Assembly (NCBI RefSeq): GCF_003837865.1
Contig: NZ_RQIS01000017.1
Location: 62,001-126,000, forward strand
Source of the DNA: Paraburkholderia dinghuensis
GTDB taxonomy: Bacteria > Pseudomonadota > Gammaproteobacteria > Burkholderiales > Burkholderiaceae
Reading direction: 5' to 3'
DNA length: 64,000 nucleotides
Shown: positions 26,442-34,779 of the stretch, one piece after another
How the letters are laid out: each line of letters starts with the position of its first letter
How positions within the stretch are numbered: the first letter of the stretch is position 1
Translations under genes and position numbers: made by a program
The notes under the pieces: generated by a model
Databases searched by the model: none
The model's input: the letters and a program-made list of their open reading frames with translations, nothing else
Told to the model about the DNA's origin: nothing

Positions 26442-27308
26442 ATGTCCAGCAAGACCTACGAAATCCGCCCGAACCAGTCGATCGAACTCCTCAAGGAGCT
26501 TCACATCCTGACCCGTGACGGCAAGATGAACCAGGATAGCCGCCGCAAGCTCAAGCAGGTCTATCACCTGTTCCAGTTCATCGAGCCCCTTCTCAAGGAC
26601 CTGAAGCAGGACGGCCGGGACGTCACGCTCGTCGACCACGGCGCGGGCAAGTCATACCTCGGTTTTATTCTCTACGACCTGTTTTTCAAGGAGCTGCATG
26701 ACAAGTCGCGCATTTTCGGCATCGAAACGCGCGATGATCTCGTGCAGCACTCGCGCGAACTGGCACAGCGGCTTGGCTTTGGCGGCATGTCGTTTCTGAA
26801 TCTGTCGGTCGCGGATTCCATTACGTCGACACAGCTGCCGCCCACCGTCGATATCGTGACCGGACTGCACGCCTGCGATACCGCCACCGATGATGCGCTG
26901 CGCTTCGCACTGAAGAAGAAGGCGCGCTATATCGTCGTCGTTCCGTGCTGTCAGGCAGAGGTGGCGGGGGTGCTGCGACGCAACAAGGGCAAGTCGCTCG
27001 GCCAGGCGCTCACCGAGATCTGGCGTCACCCGCTGCACACTCGCGAGTTCGGCAGTCAGATCACGAACGTGCTGCGCTGCCTTCAGCTTGAGGCGCACGG
27101 CTATCAGGTGAGCGTGACGGAACTGGTCGGCTGGGAGCACTCGATGAAAAACGAGCTGATCATCGCCCAGTACAAGAATTTGCCGCGACGCAAGCCCGCG
27201 GAACGGCTCGCCGAAATCCTCGATACGTTTGGCCTTGCCGAACTGAAGGAGCGCTTCTTCGTCGACGAAGGCGAAGAAGCGGCGGGCTTAGCTGAAACGG
27301 AAGCCTGA
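26442..27308 (+). CDS. SAM-dependent methyltransferase (Methyltransf_32-like)
   Basis: A 288-residue protein with the SAM loop VTLVDHGAGKSYLGFILYD, a GLHACDTATD segment and the VVPCCQAEV motif typical of the Methyltransf_32 family. The N-terminal region has a helical stretch rich in Lys (SRRKLKQVYHLFQFIEPLLKDLK); the C-terminus is acidic. Family members are thought to act on RNA or proteins, but the substrate of this one is unknown. The start at 26442 gives MSSKTYEIRPNQ; a GTG five codons earlier is possible. It converges with the DUF1415 gene, with only 7 nt between. Confidence 0.85.
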   Translation: MSSKTYEIRPNQSIELLKELHILTRDGKMNQDSRRKLKQVYHLFQFIEPLLKDLKQDGRDVTLVDHGAGKSYLGFILYDLFFKELHDKSRIFGIETRDDLVQHSRELAQRLGFGGMSFLNLSVADSITSTQLPPTVDIVTGLHACDTATDDALRFALKKKARYIVVVPCCQAEVAGVLRRNKGKSLGQALTEIWRHPLHTREFGSQITNVLRCLQLEAHGYQVSVTELVGWEHSMKNELIIAQYKNLPRRKPAERLAEILDTFGLAELKERFFVDEGEEAAGLAETEA

Positions 27309-27315
27309 GCGCTCG

Positions 27316-27900
27316 CTATTCGCCGGACTGGCTCATCCACTCGCGCCAGCCTTGATGGCCGAGGCGGCGCAGCACTTCCATGTTCCGTTCGTAGATGTCG
27401 GAGGCGTCGGGGAATGCCTCGACCGCGCGGGCGATGCTCGCCTCGCGTATCAGATGCAGCGTGGGGTAAGGCGTGCGATTCGTGTAGTTCTCGATGTCGT
27501 CGGGCTCGGTGCCCGCGAACTGGAACTGCGGATGGAAGCTCGCGACCTGCAGCGTGCCTTCGAGCCCCAACTGTTGCAGCAGGCGATCCGCGAACCAGGT
27601 CGCGTCGTTGAAATCGACGAAATCCGCGAGCGCATGGGGCAGGATCAGCAGCGTCGTGTCGATCTGCTCGGGATCGGCCGCGTCGAGCGTCTTCAGCTCG
27701 GTCTCGAGATCGGCCAGAACGCCCTCCAGATCGGTCGCCTCGCTGATCGCATAGCGGACCTGGTTCTTCACGTGCACGCTCTTCGCGAACGGGCACAGGT
27801 TCAGCCCGATCACTGCGCGCGTGAGCCAGTGGCGGGTCGCGGCGATGATCTCGGCGTGGGCCGGATTGGCGTCGGTGGGTGAGGAGGCGATATCGTTCAT
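27316..27900 (-). CDS. DUF1415 family protein
   Basis: A 194-residue cytosolic protein of the DUF1415 family, common in proteobacteria and of unknown function. Recognisable parts are TRHWLTRAVIGLNLCPFAKSV, LLILPHALADFVDFNDATWF, QFAGTEPDDIENYTNRTPYPTLHLIRE and a C-terminal NMEVLRRLGHQGW. The conserved Cys-Pro-Phe and the acidic/Asn cluster suggest an enzyme. It lies 48 nt downstream of the tetR gene on the same strand and may share its transcript. Confidence 0.9.
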   Translation of the reverse strand: MNDIASSPTDANPAHAEIIAATRHWLTRAVIGLNLCPFAKSVHVKNQVRYAISEATDLEGVLADLETELKTLDAADPEQIDTTLLILPHALADFVDFNDATWFADRLLQQLGLEGTLQVASFHPQFQFAGTEPDDIENYTNRTPYPTLHLIREASIARAVEAFPDASDIYERNMEVLRRLGHQGWREWMSQSGE

Positions 27901-27948
27901 GCCGTCATTTTACCGGCCGGCGGGGCGGGCCTTGCGCGGTGCGGCGTC

Positions 27949-28629
27949 TCAGCCGGCCTTACGCGTCGGTGCCTGATTGGGCCGCGCCGTCGTGTCCGGC
28001 GCTGCCGGGCACGCCGCATCGATCAGCAGTTTCGCCACGCGCGGCGTCGCAAGGATCGGGCCGCAACCCGCTCCATATGTCTGACTCGCCGCATAGACGC
28101 CTTCGACCAGAAGTGCAAGCGCATCGGCGAGTGCGGCGGGGTCCGCTGCGCGCGCGTCTTTCGCCAGCGCGGTGAGCCGCGCGATCAGCTTCGATTTGTT
28201 CTCGGCGACCGCGTGCCGCGCAGGGTGCGACACATCCGGGAATTCCGCCGCAACGTTGACGAACGGACAGCCGCGGTAGCCGGGCGCTGACGCGCGCCGC
28301 GCAAGGTCGTCGAAATACTGGAGCAACTGCTTGACCGGCTCGCCCGGATGTTTCGCGAGGCTCGCGTCGAAGCGTTCGAAGAATCGTTCGTCGCATCGTT
28401 TCAGATAGGCGACCACCAGATCGTCCTTCGACGAGAACTGCCGGTACAGGCTCATCTTGTTGACGCCCGCACGCTCGACCACGGCTTCGATGCCCACGGC
28501 GCGCACGCCATCCCGGTAGAACAGTTCGCCCGCCGCGTTGAGCAGATGCTCGTGCGCAAGAGCGCCCGTCGTATGCGGACGCGGTTTGCCGGTGCGGCGG
28601 TCCGTGGCGGTGGGTGGGTGGTCGGTCAT
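27949..28629 (-). CDS. TetR/AcrR-family repressor
   Basis: A 226-residue regulator. The N-terminal helix-turn-helix (about 24-70: ALAHEHLLNAAGELFYRDG, VERAGVNKMSLYRQFSSKDDLV) is clear; the C-terminal domain would bind an unknown ligand. It diverges from an MFS transporter gene, and the shared region holds two matching operator palindromes that overlap both promoters. I infer it represses itself and the transporter and releases when the transported compound is present. Pro/Thr-rich extensions flank the domains. Confidence 0.92.
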   Translation of the reverse strand: MTDHPPTATDRRTGKPRPHTTGALAHEHLLNAAGELFYRDGVRAVGIEAVVERAGVNKMSLYRQFSSKDDLVVAYLKRCDERFFERFDASLAKHPGEPVKQLLQYFDDLARRASAPGYRGCPFVNVAAEFPDVSHPARHAVAENKSKLIARLTALAKDARAADPAALADALALLVEGVYAASQTYGAGCGPILATPRVAKLLIDAACPAAPDTTARPNQAPTRKAG

Positions 28630-28654
28630 GGCAGTCTCGCCGGTAGGGATACGC

Positions 28655-28683
28655 TTGACATGTTACCGAGCGGTCACTACTAT
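28655..28683 (+). promoter_or_regulatory. Sigma-70 promoter of the MFS gene
   Basis: TTGACA (28655-28660) and TACTAT (28678-28683) with exactly 17 nt between, a near-consensus promoter. Operator 1 fills 16 of the 17 spacer bases, so bound repressor would exclude RNA polymerase. Confidence 0.85.
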
Positions 28684-28688
28684 CGCAA
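28660..28688 (-). promoter_or_regulatory. Divergent promoter of the tetR gene
   Basis: On the - strand, TTGCGA (28688-28683) and TAACAT (28665-28660) are 17 nt apart. The spacer covers most of operator 1, so repressor there would also block tetR itself. Confidence 0.65.
28662..28677. promoter_or_regulatory. Operator 1 for the TetR-type repressor
   Basis: GTTACCGAGCGGTCAC, an imperfect palindrome of the TetR-operator kind. It is the inverse of operator 2 with one mismatch and lies inside both divergent promoters. Confidence 0.8.
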
Positions 28689-28695
28689 CACACTT

Positions 28696-28711
28696 GTGAC
28701 CGATCGGTAAC
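28696..28711. promoter_or_regulatory. Operator 2 for the TetR-type repressor
   Basis: GTGACCGATCGGTAAC, matching operator 1 in inverted orientation at 15 of 16 positions. The site centres are 34 bp apart. It lies just after the expected MFS transcription start, so it can act as a roadblock or allow cooperative binding. Confidence 0.8.
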
Positions 28712-28801
28712 AAGTTGATGTCGAAGCGTTCACAGTTTTCGAATCGGGCTAATAACAAAATCAGGCAGGCGACCGCTCCCCGAGCGGCGACAGGAGCACG
28801 G

Positions 28802-30085
28802 ATGAACTGGGCAGCTAGATGGATCGGCGGACGTTTTCACTACGGATGGTTCGTCGTGGCGGTGGTGTTTCTCGTCTTGCTGGCGGCCGCCGGCACGCGC
28901 GCGACACCGAGCGTGATGATGATTCCGCTCGAGCACCAGTTCGGTTGGAGCCGCGCGACGATCTCGCTCGCGATTTCGGTGAACATTGCGCTCTATGGCC
29001 TGATGGGGCCGTTCGCGGCGGCGGCGATGCAGCGCTTTGGCGTGCGTCCGACACTGCTTGCAGCGCTCGGCACGATGGGCGGTGGCGTGGCGCTGTCGTC
29101 GCTGATGACGCACCCGTGGCAGATGGTGCTGATCTGGGGCGTGATGGTCGGCGGTGCGACGGGCGTCGCGGCGCTGTCGCTGTCGGCAACCGTGGTGACG
29201 CGCTGGTTCACATCGCACCGCGGTCTGGCGATGGGCATCCTCACCGCAAGCTCGGCCACCGGTCAACTCGTGTTCCTGCCGTTCCTGGCGGCGATCGCGC
29301 AGAAGTACGGCTGGCAGCCGGTGGTGCTGGTGGTCGCGGCGGCGTCGGCGGTGGTGATTCCGCTCGTCGCGTTGCTGTTGCCGGAGCGGCCCGCCGACAT
29401 GAAACTGCGCCCTTATGGCGAAGGCCACGACATGCCGTCCGCGCCGCCCCAGCCGCAGGGAAATCCGCTGAAGATCGCGTTCGGCGCGCTCACATCGGCA
29501 AGCCGCACGCGTGACTTCTGGCTGCTCTTCTTCAGCTTTTTCATCTGCGGTGCGAGCACGAACGGTTACGTCGGCACCCACCTCATCGCGATGTGCGGCG
29601 ACTACGGTCTATCGGAGGTTCAGGGCGCGTCGCTGCTCGCGGCGATGGGCATCTTCGATCTCTTCGGCACGACGTTGTCGGGCTGGCTTTCGGACCGCTT
29701 CAACAGCCGTCTGTTGCTCTTCTGGTACTACGGCCTGCGCGGACTTTCGCTGATCTATCTCCCGCACGCGTTCGGCATTGAGTTCTTCGGGCTGCCGATC
29801 TTCGCCGTGTTCTACGGACTCGACTGGATCGCGACCGTGCCGCCAACGGTGCGTCTCACCACCGACGTCTACGGCAAGGAGCACGCGCCAATCGTCTTCG
29901 GCTGGGTGGTGGCAGGACACCAGCTCGGTGCGGCGTTCGCGGCCTACGGCGCGGGACTTTTGCGCTCGAGCCTTGGCACTTACACGGTGGCGTCGATGAT
30001 TTCCGGCGGGTTGTGTCTCATTGCGTCGTTCCTCGTACTGCGGATCAACCGCGGCCCGCGTGAAGTGGCCGTGCAAACAGCATAA
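28802..30085 (+). CDS. Major facilitator superfamily transporter
   Basis: A 427-residue inner-membrane carrier with about 12 helices in two halves separated by a hydrophilic loop (about 195-230, PERPADMKLRPYGEGHD). The second half includes FFSFFICGASTNGYVGTHLIAM and GWLSDRFNSR, the usual loop motif. It resembles the monocarboxylate/oxalate-type branch; the substrate is not determinable. ATG 28802 is chosen because AGGAG is at 28792-28796; starts at 28715-28718 lack a ribosome site. Regulation by the divergent TetR protein is strongly suggested by the operators. Confidence 0.9.
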   Translation: MNWAARWIGGRFHYGWFVVAVVFLVLLAAAGTRATPSVMMIPLEHQFGWSRATISLAISVNIALYGLMGPFAAAAMQRFGVRPTLLAALGTMGGGVALSSLMTHPWQMVLIWGVMVGGATGVAALSLSATVVTRWFTSHRGLAMGILTASSATGQLVFLPFLAAIAQKYGWQPVVLVVAAASAVVIPLVALLLPERPADMKLRPYGEGHDMPSAPPQPQGNPLKIAFGALTSASRTRDFWLLFFSFFICGASTNGYVGTHLIAMCGDYGLSEVQGASLLAAMGIFDLFGTTLSGWLSDRFNSRLLLFWYYGLRGLSLIYLPHAFGIEFFGLPIFAVFYGLDWIATVPPTVRLTTDVYGKEHAPIVFGWVVAGHQLGAAFAAYGAGLLRSSLGTYTVASMISGGLCLIASFLVLRINRGPREVAVQTA

Positions 30086-30189
30086 GGCGGGCGTTTACCC
30101 TTCCGGAATTGCTGCAGCGCGATTGATAAGGTGAGGGTATGCTAGTGTCCCCTGGGGCGAGCCGCCCTCACGTAAAGGACAGACAAGGC

Positions 30190-30792
30190 ATGACGAAGCA
30201 AAAACCTGCACCGACAGCCGTGCCCATCCACGAACTGATTGCCGGCCGCTGGAGTCCGCGCGCGTATTCAAACGAGCCGGTGAGCCGTGAGGCGCTGCAT
30301 GCGGTGATCGAAGCGGCGCGCTGGGCGCCGTCGAGTTTCAACCTGCAGCCGTGGCGTTTCATCGTCTTCGACCGCACGGCTGACGAAGTCGCGTTCAAGC
30401 GCGCGTTTTCAACGCTCGTGCCGTTCAACCAGCAGTGGAACGCGCCGGCGCCGGTGCTGATCGCGGTGACCGCGCAGACGCTCAACACGAAGGGCGAAGT
30501 GAACCGCATGGCGCAGTACGACGCGGGCGCGGCGGCGATGTCGCTGGTGCTGCAGGCGCATGCGCTAGGCCTCGCGGCGCACCAGATGAGCGGCTTCGAC
30601 GTCAACGCATTCCGCAAGGAGTTCGCGCTGCCGAACGACGTGGAACCGCTCGCGATCATCTCGATTGGCCACTACGGCGAAACCGAGAAGCTCGATCCGG
30701 TCCTGCGCGATCGGGAAAAGGCGGAGCGCACGCGCGCGGCGATGGGTGAGATCGCTTACGCGAACGCGTGGAAGCAGCCGTTCAAGGGCTGA
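30190..30792 (+). CDS. Nitroreductase family oxidoreductase
   Basis: A 200-residue FMN-dependent NAD(P)H oxidoreductase. The FMN-binding N-terminal segment GRWSPRAYSNEPVSREAL, then ARWAPSSFNLQPWRFIV, and the C-terminal IISIGHYGE support the family. It lacks an obvious partner domain. ATG 30190 gives MTKQKPAP and has AAGGA 11-15 nt upstream; the frame is open 17 codons further. It may be involved in reduction of quinones or nitro compounds; the natural substrate is unknown. A terminator follows. Confidence 0.9.
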   Translation: MTKQKPAPTAVPIHELIAGRWSPRAYSNEPVSREALHAVIEAARWAPSSFNLQPWRFIVFDRTADEVAFKRAFSTLVPFNQQWNAPAPVLIAVTAQTLNTKGEVNRMAQYDAGAAAMSLVLQAHALGLAAHQMSGFDVNAFRKEFALPNDVEPLAIISIGHYGETEKLDPVLRDREKAERTRAAMGEIAYANAWKQPFKG

Positions 30793-30821
30793 CGAGCGAT
30801 CGACGCCTGACCAGCACGAAT

Positions 30822-30850
30822 AAACGCGCGGCCTGACCGCGCGTTTTTCT
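30822..30850 (+). terminator. Terminator after the nitroreductase gene
   Basis: A 10-bp stem AAACGCGCGG/CCGCGCGTTT around CCTGA, followed by a T run (30844-30848). Confidence 0.92.
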
Positions 30851-30967
30851 TTGCGGGGACGCATCACGGCGTTGCGGTTGCGGCGCGCCAGGCTTTCGTG
30901 ATACAAAGCCCGTCCCTCCCAGCCCTTCCTTGCACGCGTGCATGCCCCGTGCGGCGCGCTTCCTGCC

Positions 30968-32230
30968 ATGACCACGTTCTGCGCGATCGACTTCGGAACC
31001 TCCAATTCGGCCGTGGCGCTGCCCGATGCTTCGCCCGGCGGCACCATGCGGCTCGCGCCCGTGGAAGGCGACCACGTCACGTTGCCGACCGCCGTATTTT
31101 TCAACGCCGATGAGCACACGCGCGAGTTCGGCCGCGCGGCGCTGGCGTCGTACATCGACGGCTTCGACGGCCGCCTCATGCGGTCGATGAAGAGCATCCT
31201 CGGCTCGCCGCTCGCCCAAAGCACGACGGATCTCGGCGACGGCAGCGCGATTCCCTACACGGAAATCATCGCGATTTTTGTCGACCATCTGAAGCGCAGC
31301 GCCGAAGCGTGCGCGAATGCGCCGATCGCCCGTGCGGTGCTGGGCCGCCCGATCTTTTTCGTCGACGATGATCCGCGCGCCGACCAGCTCGCGCAGGATC
31401 AGCTCGAAGCGGCTGCGCGTGCCGTGGGGTTTCGCGAGATCCACTTCCAGTACGAGCCCATTGCCGCCGCATTCGACTACGAATCGCGCCTGACGCAAGA
31501 AGGTCTCGTGCTCGTGGCCGACATCGGCGGTGGTACATCGGACTTTTCGCTCGTGCGCGTGGGCCCGCAGCGTATGCATCGGCTCGAACGCAAGGATGAC
31601 GTGCTGGCGCATCACGGCGTGCATGTCGCGGGCACGGACTACGACCGCCGCGTGGCGCTTTCGACGATCCTGTGCGAACTCGGCTACCAGACACTCGATC
31701 CGGAAGGCCGGGAGATTCCGAACCGCGTCTACTTCGATCTCGCGACGTGGCACCTGATCAACACCGTCTACACGCCGAAGCGCACGACCGAGCTGAAGCT
31801 GATGCGTCACCTGTATCGCGACACACAACACCACGACCGGCTCATGCGCGTGGTCGAGCAGCGTCTGGGACACGCGCTGGCGGCACGTGGCGAGGAGGCG
31901 AAGATCGGCGTATCGGCGGGCGGCGAGACGATGATCGATCTGGAAACGGTGGAGGCCGATCTGCGCCTTGCGTTCTGCGACGCGCAACTGGTCGAAGCCG
32001 GCCGCGAGGAAACGCGCCGCATCGTGCAGGCTGCGCGCGATACGGTGCAGGCGGCCGGTGTCGCGCCTGCCAACGTGGACGCGCTGTATTTCACGGGCGG
32101 CTCGACGGGTTTGCGGTTCCTCACCGAGGCGCTCTCAGAGGCCTTCCCGCAGGCGCGGCCGGTGTTCGGCGACCGGCTGGCGAGCGTGGCGACAGGCCTT
32201 GGCATTCACGCGCAGCGCCTGTTCGGCTGA
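30968..32230 (+). CDS. YegD-like Hsp70-family protein
   Basis: A 420-residue actin/Hsp70-fold ATPase. The phosphate-1 loop AIDFGTSNSAVAL, the linker YEPIAAAFDYE, the phosphate-2 loop VADIGGGTSDFSLV and the adenosine motif YFTGGSTGLRFL are all present. There is no substrate-binding domain after the nucleotide-binding domain, which is the YegD type of protein, whose role is unclear. ATG 30968 is chosen; the frame opens 10 codons earlier. It converges with cspA across a shared terminator. Confidence 0.9.
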   Translation: MTTFCAIDFGTSNSAVALPDASPGGTMRLAPVEGDHVTLPTAVFFNADEHTREFGRAALASYIDGFDGRLMRSMKSILGSPLAQSTTDLGDGSAIPYTEIIAIFVDHLKRSAEACANAPIARAVLGRPIFFVDDDPRADQLAQDQLEAAARAVGFREIHFQYEPIAAAFDYESRLTQEGLVLVADIGGGTSDFSLVRVGPQRMHRLERKDDVLAHHGVHVAGTDYDRRVALSTILCELGYQTLDPEGREIPNRVYFDLATWHLINTVYTPKRTTELKLMRHLYRDTQHHDRLMRVVEQRLGHALAARGEEAKIGVSAGGETMIDLETVEADLRLAFCDAQLVEAGREETRRIVQAARDTVQAAGVAPANVDALYFTGGSTGLRFLTEALSEAFPQARPVFGDRLASVATGLGIHAQRLFG

Positions 32231-32340
32231 AGCCGGAGCGGCCGCGGGACACGATACGCGGCGCCCGCAAACCGTCACTCCCATCGCGTAACGCGATGCT
32301 GCAGCCCCACCTGGCGCCACTTCGCCGGGAGCAGACAAGA

Positions 32341-32376
32341 AAAAACCCCACCTTCCAGAGGAAGCGTGGGGTTTTT
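32341..32376. terminator. Bidirectional terminator between the Hsp70-like gene and cspA
   Basis: An inverted repeat beginning AAAAACCCCAC and ending GTGGGGTTTTT, with an inner CTTCC/GGAAG stem, a one-base bulge and an AGA loop. A and T runs lie on both sides. Confidence 0.93.
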
Positions 32377-32441
32377 CGGTAAGCTTGTCGGGCAGGATGC
32401 CGTAGCAGGCATCCTGGCGGACATTACCTCAAGACGCAGTC

Positions 32442-32645
32442 TTAGACCGGCTTGATGTTCGCAGCTTGCTTGCCCTTCGGGCCAGTGCGAATTTCGAATT
32501 GGACTTTCTGGTTTTCTTGCAGCGTCTTGAAGCCGTCGACCTTGATTTCCGAGAAGTGCGCGAACAGGTCTTCGCCGCCGCCGTCCGGAGTGATGAAGCC
32601 AAAGCCCTTTGCGTCATTGAACCACTTGACGGTACCGGTTTCCAT
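32442..32645 (-). CDS. CspA-family cold shock protein
   Basis: A 67-residue OB-fold nucleic-acid chaperone. RNP1 (KGFGFI) and RNP2 (DLFAHF) are both intact, with the N-terminal GTVKWFNDAKGFGF. The ribosome site is TAGGAAA just before ATG. A promoter about 140 nt upstream implies a long 5' leader, as in temperature-controlled cspA mRNAs, so cold-dependent regulation by leader structure is plausible. Genomes of this group have several csp copies, so a specific gene name is not assigned. Confidence 0.95.
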   Translation of the reverse strand: METGTVKWFNDAKGFGFITPDGGGEDLFAHFSEIKVDGFKTLQENQKVQFEIRTGPKGKQAANIKPV

Positions 32646-32782
32646 ATTACTTTCCTAAAAATAAATTGAGGCCGAAGCCAGAGAGGTGCACGAAAATCAA
32701 GGAAGGGGTATGGGACCAGCCGGAGTACCGTTGATGGGCGAACTACGAAAGACCAATTCACACTCGCCGCTTGAAATCCTGC
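32646..32782 (-). promoter_or_regulatory. Long 5' leader of the cold shock gene
   Basis: About 137 nt of predicted untranslated mRNA between the expected transcription start (near 32782) and the start codon. No open frame of note lies in it on this strand. Long leaders of this kind fold differently in the cold in E. coli cspA; here that is inferred from position only. Confidence 0.5.
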
Positions 32783-32788
32783 GTGGTC

Positions 32789-32817
32789 TTTATACGGCGA
32801 AATCGCAGTAAGGTCAA
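32789..32817 (-). promoter_or_regulatory. Sigma-70 promoter of the cold shock gene
   Basis: On the - strand, TTGACC (32817-32812) and TATAAA (32794-32789) are 17 nt apart. This is close to consensus at both boxes. Confidence 0.85.
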
Positions 32818-33081
32818 CTGGGAGCGGGGAAAACTCGACGTTTTTTTACGCTGGGGTCGAAACAAAAGCACACAAGCCTTGTCGCGAGCGCAACTTTTTT
32901 TGTAGCAAGCAGGGGACTTTCGACGCCGTTTTTCGGTGCAACCGTTAAACTACGCGCCGCGCAAAGGTTGCGCCCAAGGGGTGCAATCCACTCAGTGCGC
33001 GGGAGGTGCGACCGCCCGGAAACCTGTCCACAAAACAGATGGGACCCTCGGCATCAAACCGCTCTTGATACAGGAGAAGAC

Positions 33082-34677
33082 GTGAAAAGTTCTATTCAAC
33101 GGAGCATCGGCCCGTTCGCACTGATGTTTACGGGTCTCGGCTCGATCATCGGTTCGGGCTGGCTGTTCGGCGCGTGGAAGGCTGCGAAGATTGCGGGTCC
33201 GGCGGCCATCTGCGCGTGGATCATCGGCGCCGTGGTGATTCTGGCCATTGCACTCACTTACGCCGAACTCGGCGCGATGTTCCCGGAGTCGGGCGGCATG
33301 GTGCGCTATGCCCGCTACTCCCACGGTGCGCTGGTGGGCTTCATCAGTGCATGGGCAAACTGGATCGCCATCGTTTCGGTGATTCCGATCGAAGCGGAAG
33401 CATCGATCCAGTACATGAGCACCTGGCCCTATGAGTGGGCGCACGCGCTATTCGTCCACGGGGAGCTGACACCGTCCGGGCTCGGGCTCTCGGCGCTGCT
33501 CGTGATCGTGTACTTCATGCTCAACTATTGGGGCGTGAAGATCTTCGCGCGGGCCAACACCGCCATCACGGTGTTCAAGTTCGTCATTCCGGGTCTGACG
33601 ATCATCGGATTGATGGCCGGCGCCTTCCACCACGAAAACTTCGGCACGACGACCACCTTCGCGCCGTACGGCTGGTCGGCGGTGTTCACGGCAGTCGCGA
33701 CGAGCGGCGTCGTGTTTGCGTTCAACGGCTTCCAGAGCCCGATCAACCTCGCGGGTGAAGCGCGCAACCCGGCGAAGAGCGTGCCGTTTGCGGTGATCGG
33801 CTCGATCCTGCTGGCGCTCGTGATCTATGTGCTGCTGCAGGTCGCTTACATCGGCGCGGTGGACCCCGCTCACGTCGCCGGCGGCTGGAACACGTTCGAC
33901 TTCAAGTCGCCGTTCGCTGAACTCGCGATCGCGCTGAACCTGAACTGGCTCGCGATCCTGCTTTACGTGGACGCATTCGTGAGCCCGAGCGGCACCGGTA
34001 CGACATACATGGCGACGACCTCGCGCATGATCTACGCGATGGAGCGCAACAATACGATGCCGAAGATGTTCGGCAGCGTGCACCCGTTCTACGGCGTGCC
34101 GCGCAACGCGATGTGGTTCAACCTGCTGGTCTCGTTCATCTTCATGTTCTTCTTCCGCGGCTGGAGCGCGCTCGCGGCGGTGATCTCGGTGGCGACGGTC
34201 ATCTCGTACCTCACCGGCCCGATCAGCCTGATGGCGCTCAAGCGCTCCGCGACGGATCTCAAGCGGCCGCTCTCGGTGCCGTTCATGAACGTGATCGCAC
34301 CATTTGCGTTCGTCTGCGCATCGCTGATCCTGTACTGGGCGAAATGGCCGCTGACTGGCGAAATCATCCTGCTGATGGTCGTCGCGCTGCCGGTCTACTT
34401 CTATTTCCAGGCCAAGCAAGGCTTTGAAGGTTGGGGCGCGGACCTGAAGGCCGCCTGGTGGCTGTGCGGGTACCTTCCGGTCATGGCGCTTCTCTCGCTG
34501 ATCGGCAGCAAGCAGTTCGGCGGTGCCAACGTGCTTCCCTACGGCTGGGACATGCTGGTGGTCGCGCTTGTTGCGCTCGTCTTCTATTACTGGGGCATCA
34601 ACTCAGGCTACCGCACGCCGTACCTCAGCGAGCGTCAGGAGCACGACGAGGTGCTCGAAGGCATCGGCGCGCACTGA
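33082..34677 (+). CDS. APC-family amino acid permease (aspartate symporter-like)
   Basis: A 531-residue inner-membrane transporter with 12 or more helices. The N-terminal GLGSIIGSGWLFGAWKAAKIAGP is the conserved broken helix 1 of APC carriers that binds the substrate carboxylate and amine. The sequence resembles the YveA-type aspartate/proton symporters, but substrate is an inference. GTG 33082 is chosen because AGGAG lies 5 nt upstream; the frame is open into the 264-bp upstream region, which shows no other gene. It ends at a very strong terminator. Confidence 0.88.
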   Translation: MKSSIQRSIGPFALMFTGLGSIIGSGWLFGAWKAAKIAGPAAICAWIIGAVVILAIALTYAELGAMFPESGGMVRYARYSHGALVGFISAWANWIAIVSVIPIEAEASIQYMSTWPYEWAHALFVHGELTPSGLGLSALLVIVYFMLNYWGVKIFARANTAITVFKFVIPGLTIIGLMAGAFHHENFGTTTTFAPYGWSAVFTAVATSGVVFAFNGFQSPINLAGEARNPAKSVPFAVIGSILLALVIYVLLQVAYIGAVDPAHVAGGWNTFDFKSPFAELAIALNLNWLAILLYVDAFVSPSGTGTTYMATTSRMIYAMERNNTMPKMFGSVHPFYGVPRNAMWFNLLVSFIFMFFFRGWSALAAVISVATVISYLTGPISLMALKRSATDLKRPLSVPFMNVIAPFAFVCASLILYWAKWPLTGEIILLMVVALPVYFYFQAKQGFEGWGADLKAAWWLCGYLPVMALLSLIGSKQFGGANVLPYGWDMLVVALVALVFYYWGINSGYRTPYLSERQEHDEVLEGIGAH

Positions 34678-34716
34678 GCGCCGGACGTCGATCGCGGCAC
34701 CGGCTGCGATCGATGT

Positions 34717-34760
34717 AACGAAAAAGCCCGCCTGAAGCGATTCAGGCGGGCTTTTTCGTT
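34717..34760. terminator. Bidirectional terminator with a perfect 20-bp stem
   Basis: AACGAAAAAGCCCGCCTGAA (34717-34736) pairs fully with 34741-34760 around a GCGA loop. It lies between the + strand permease and the - strand dioxygenase. Confidence 0.96.
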
Positions 34761-34779
34761 TCCGGGGGCGGCGGCGTGG

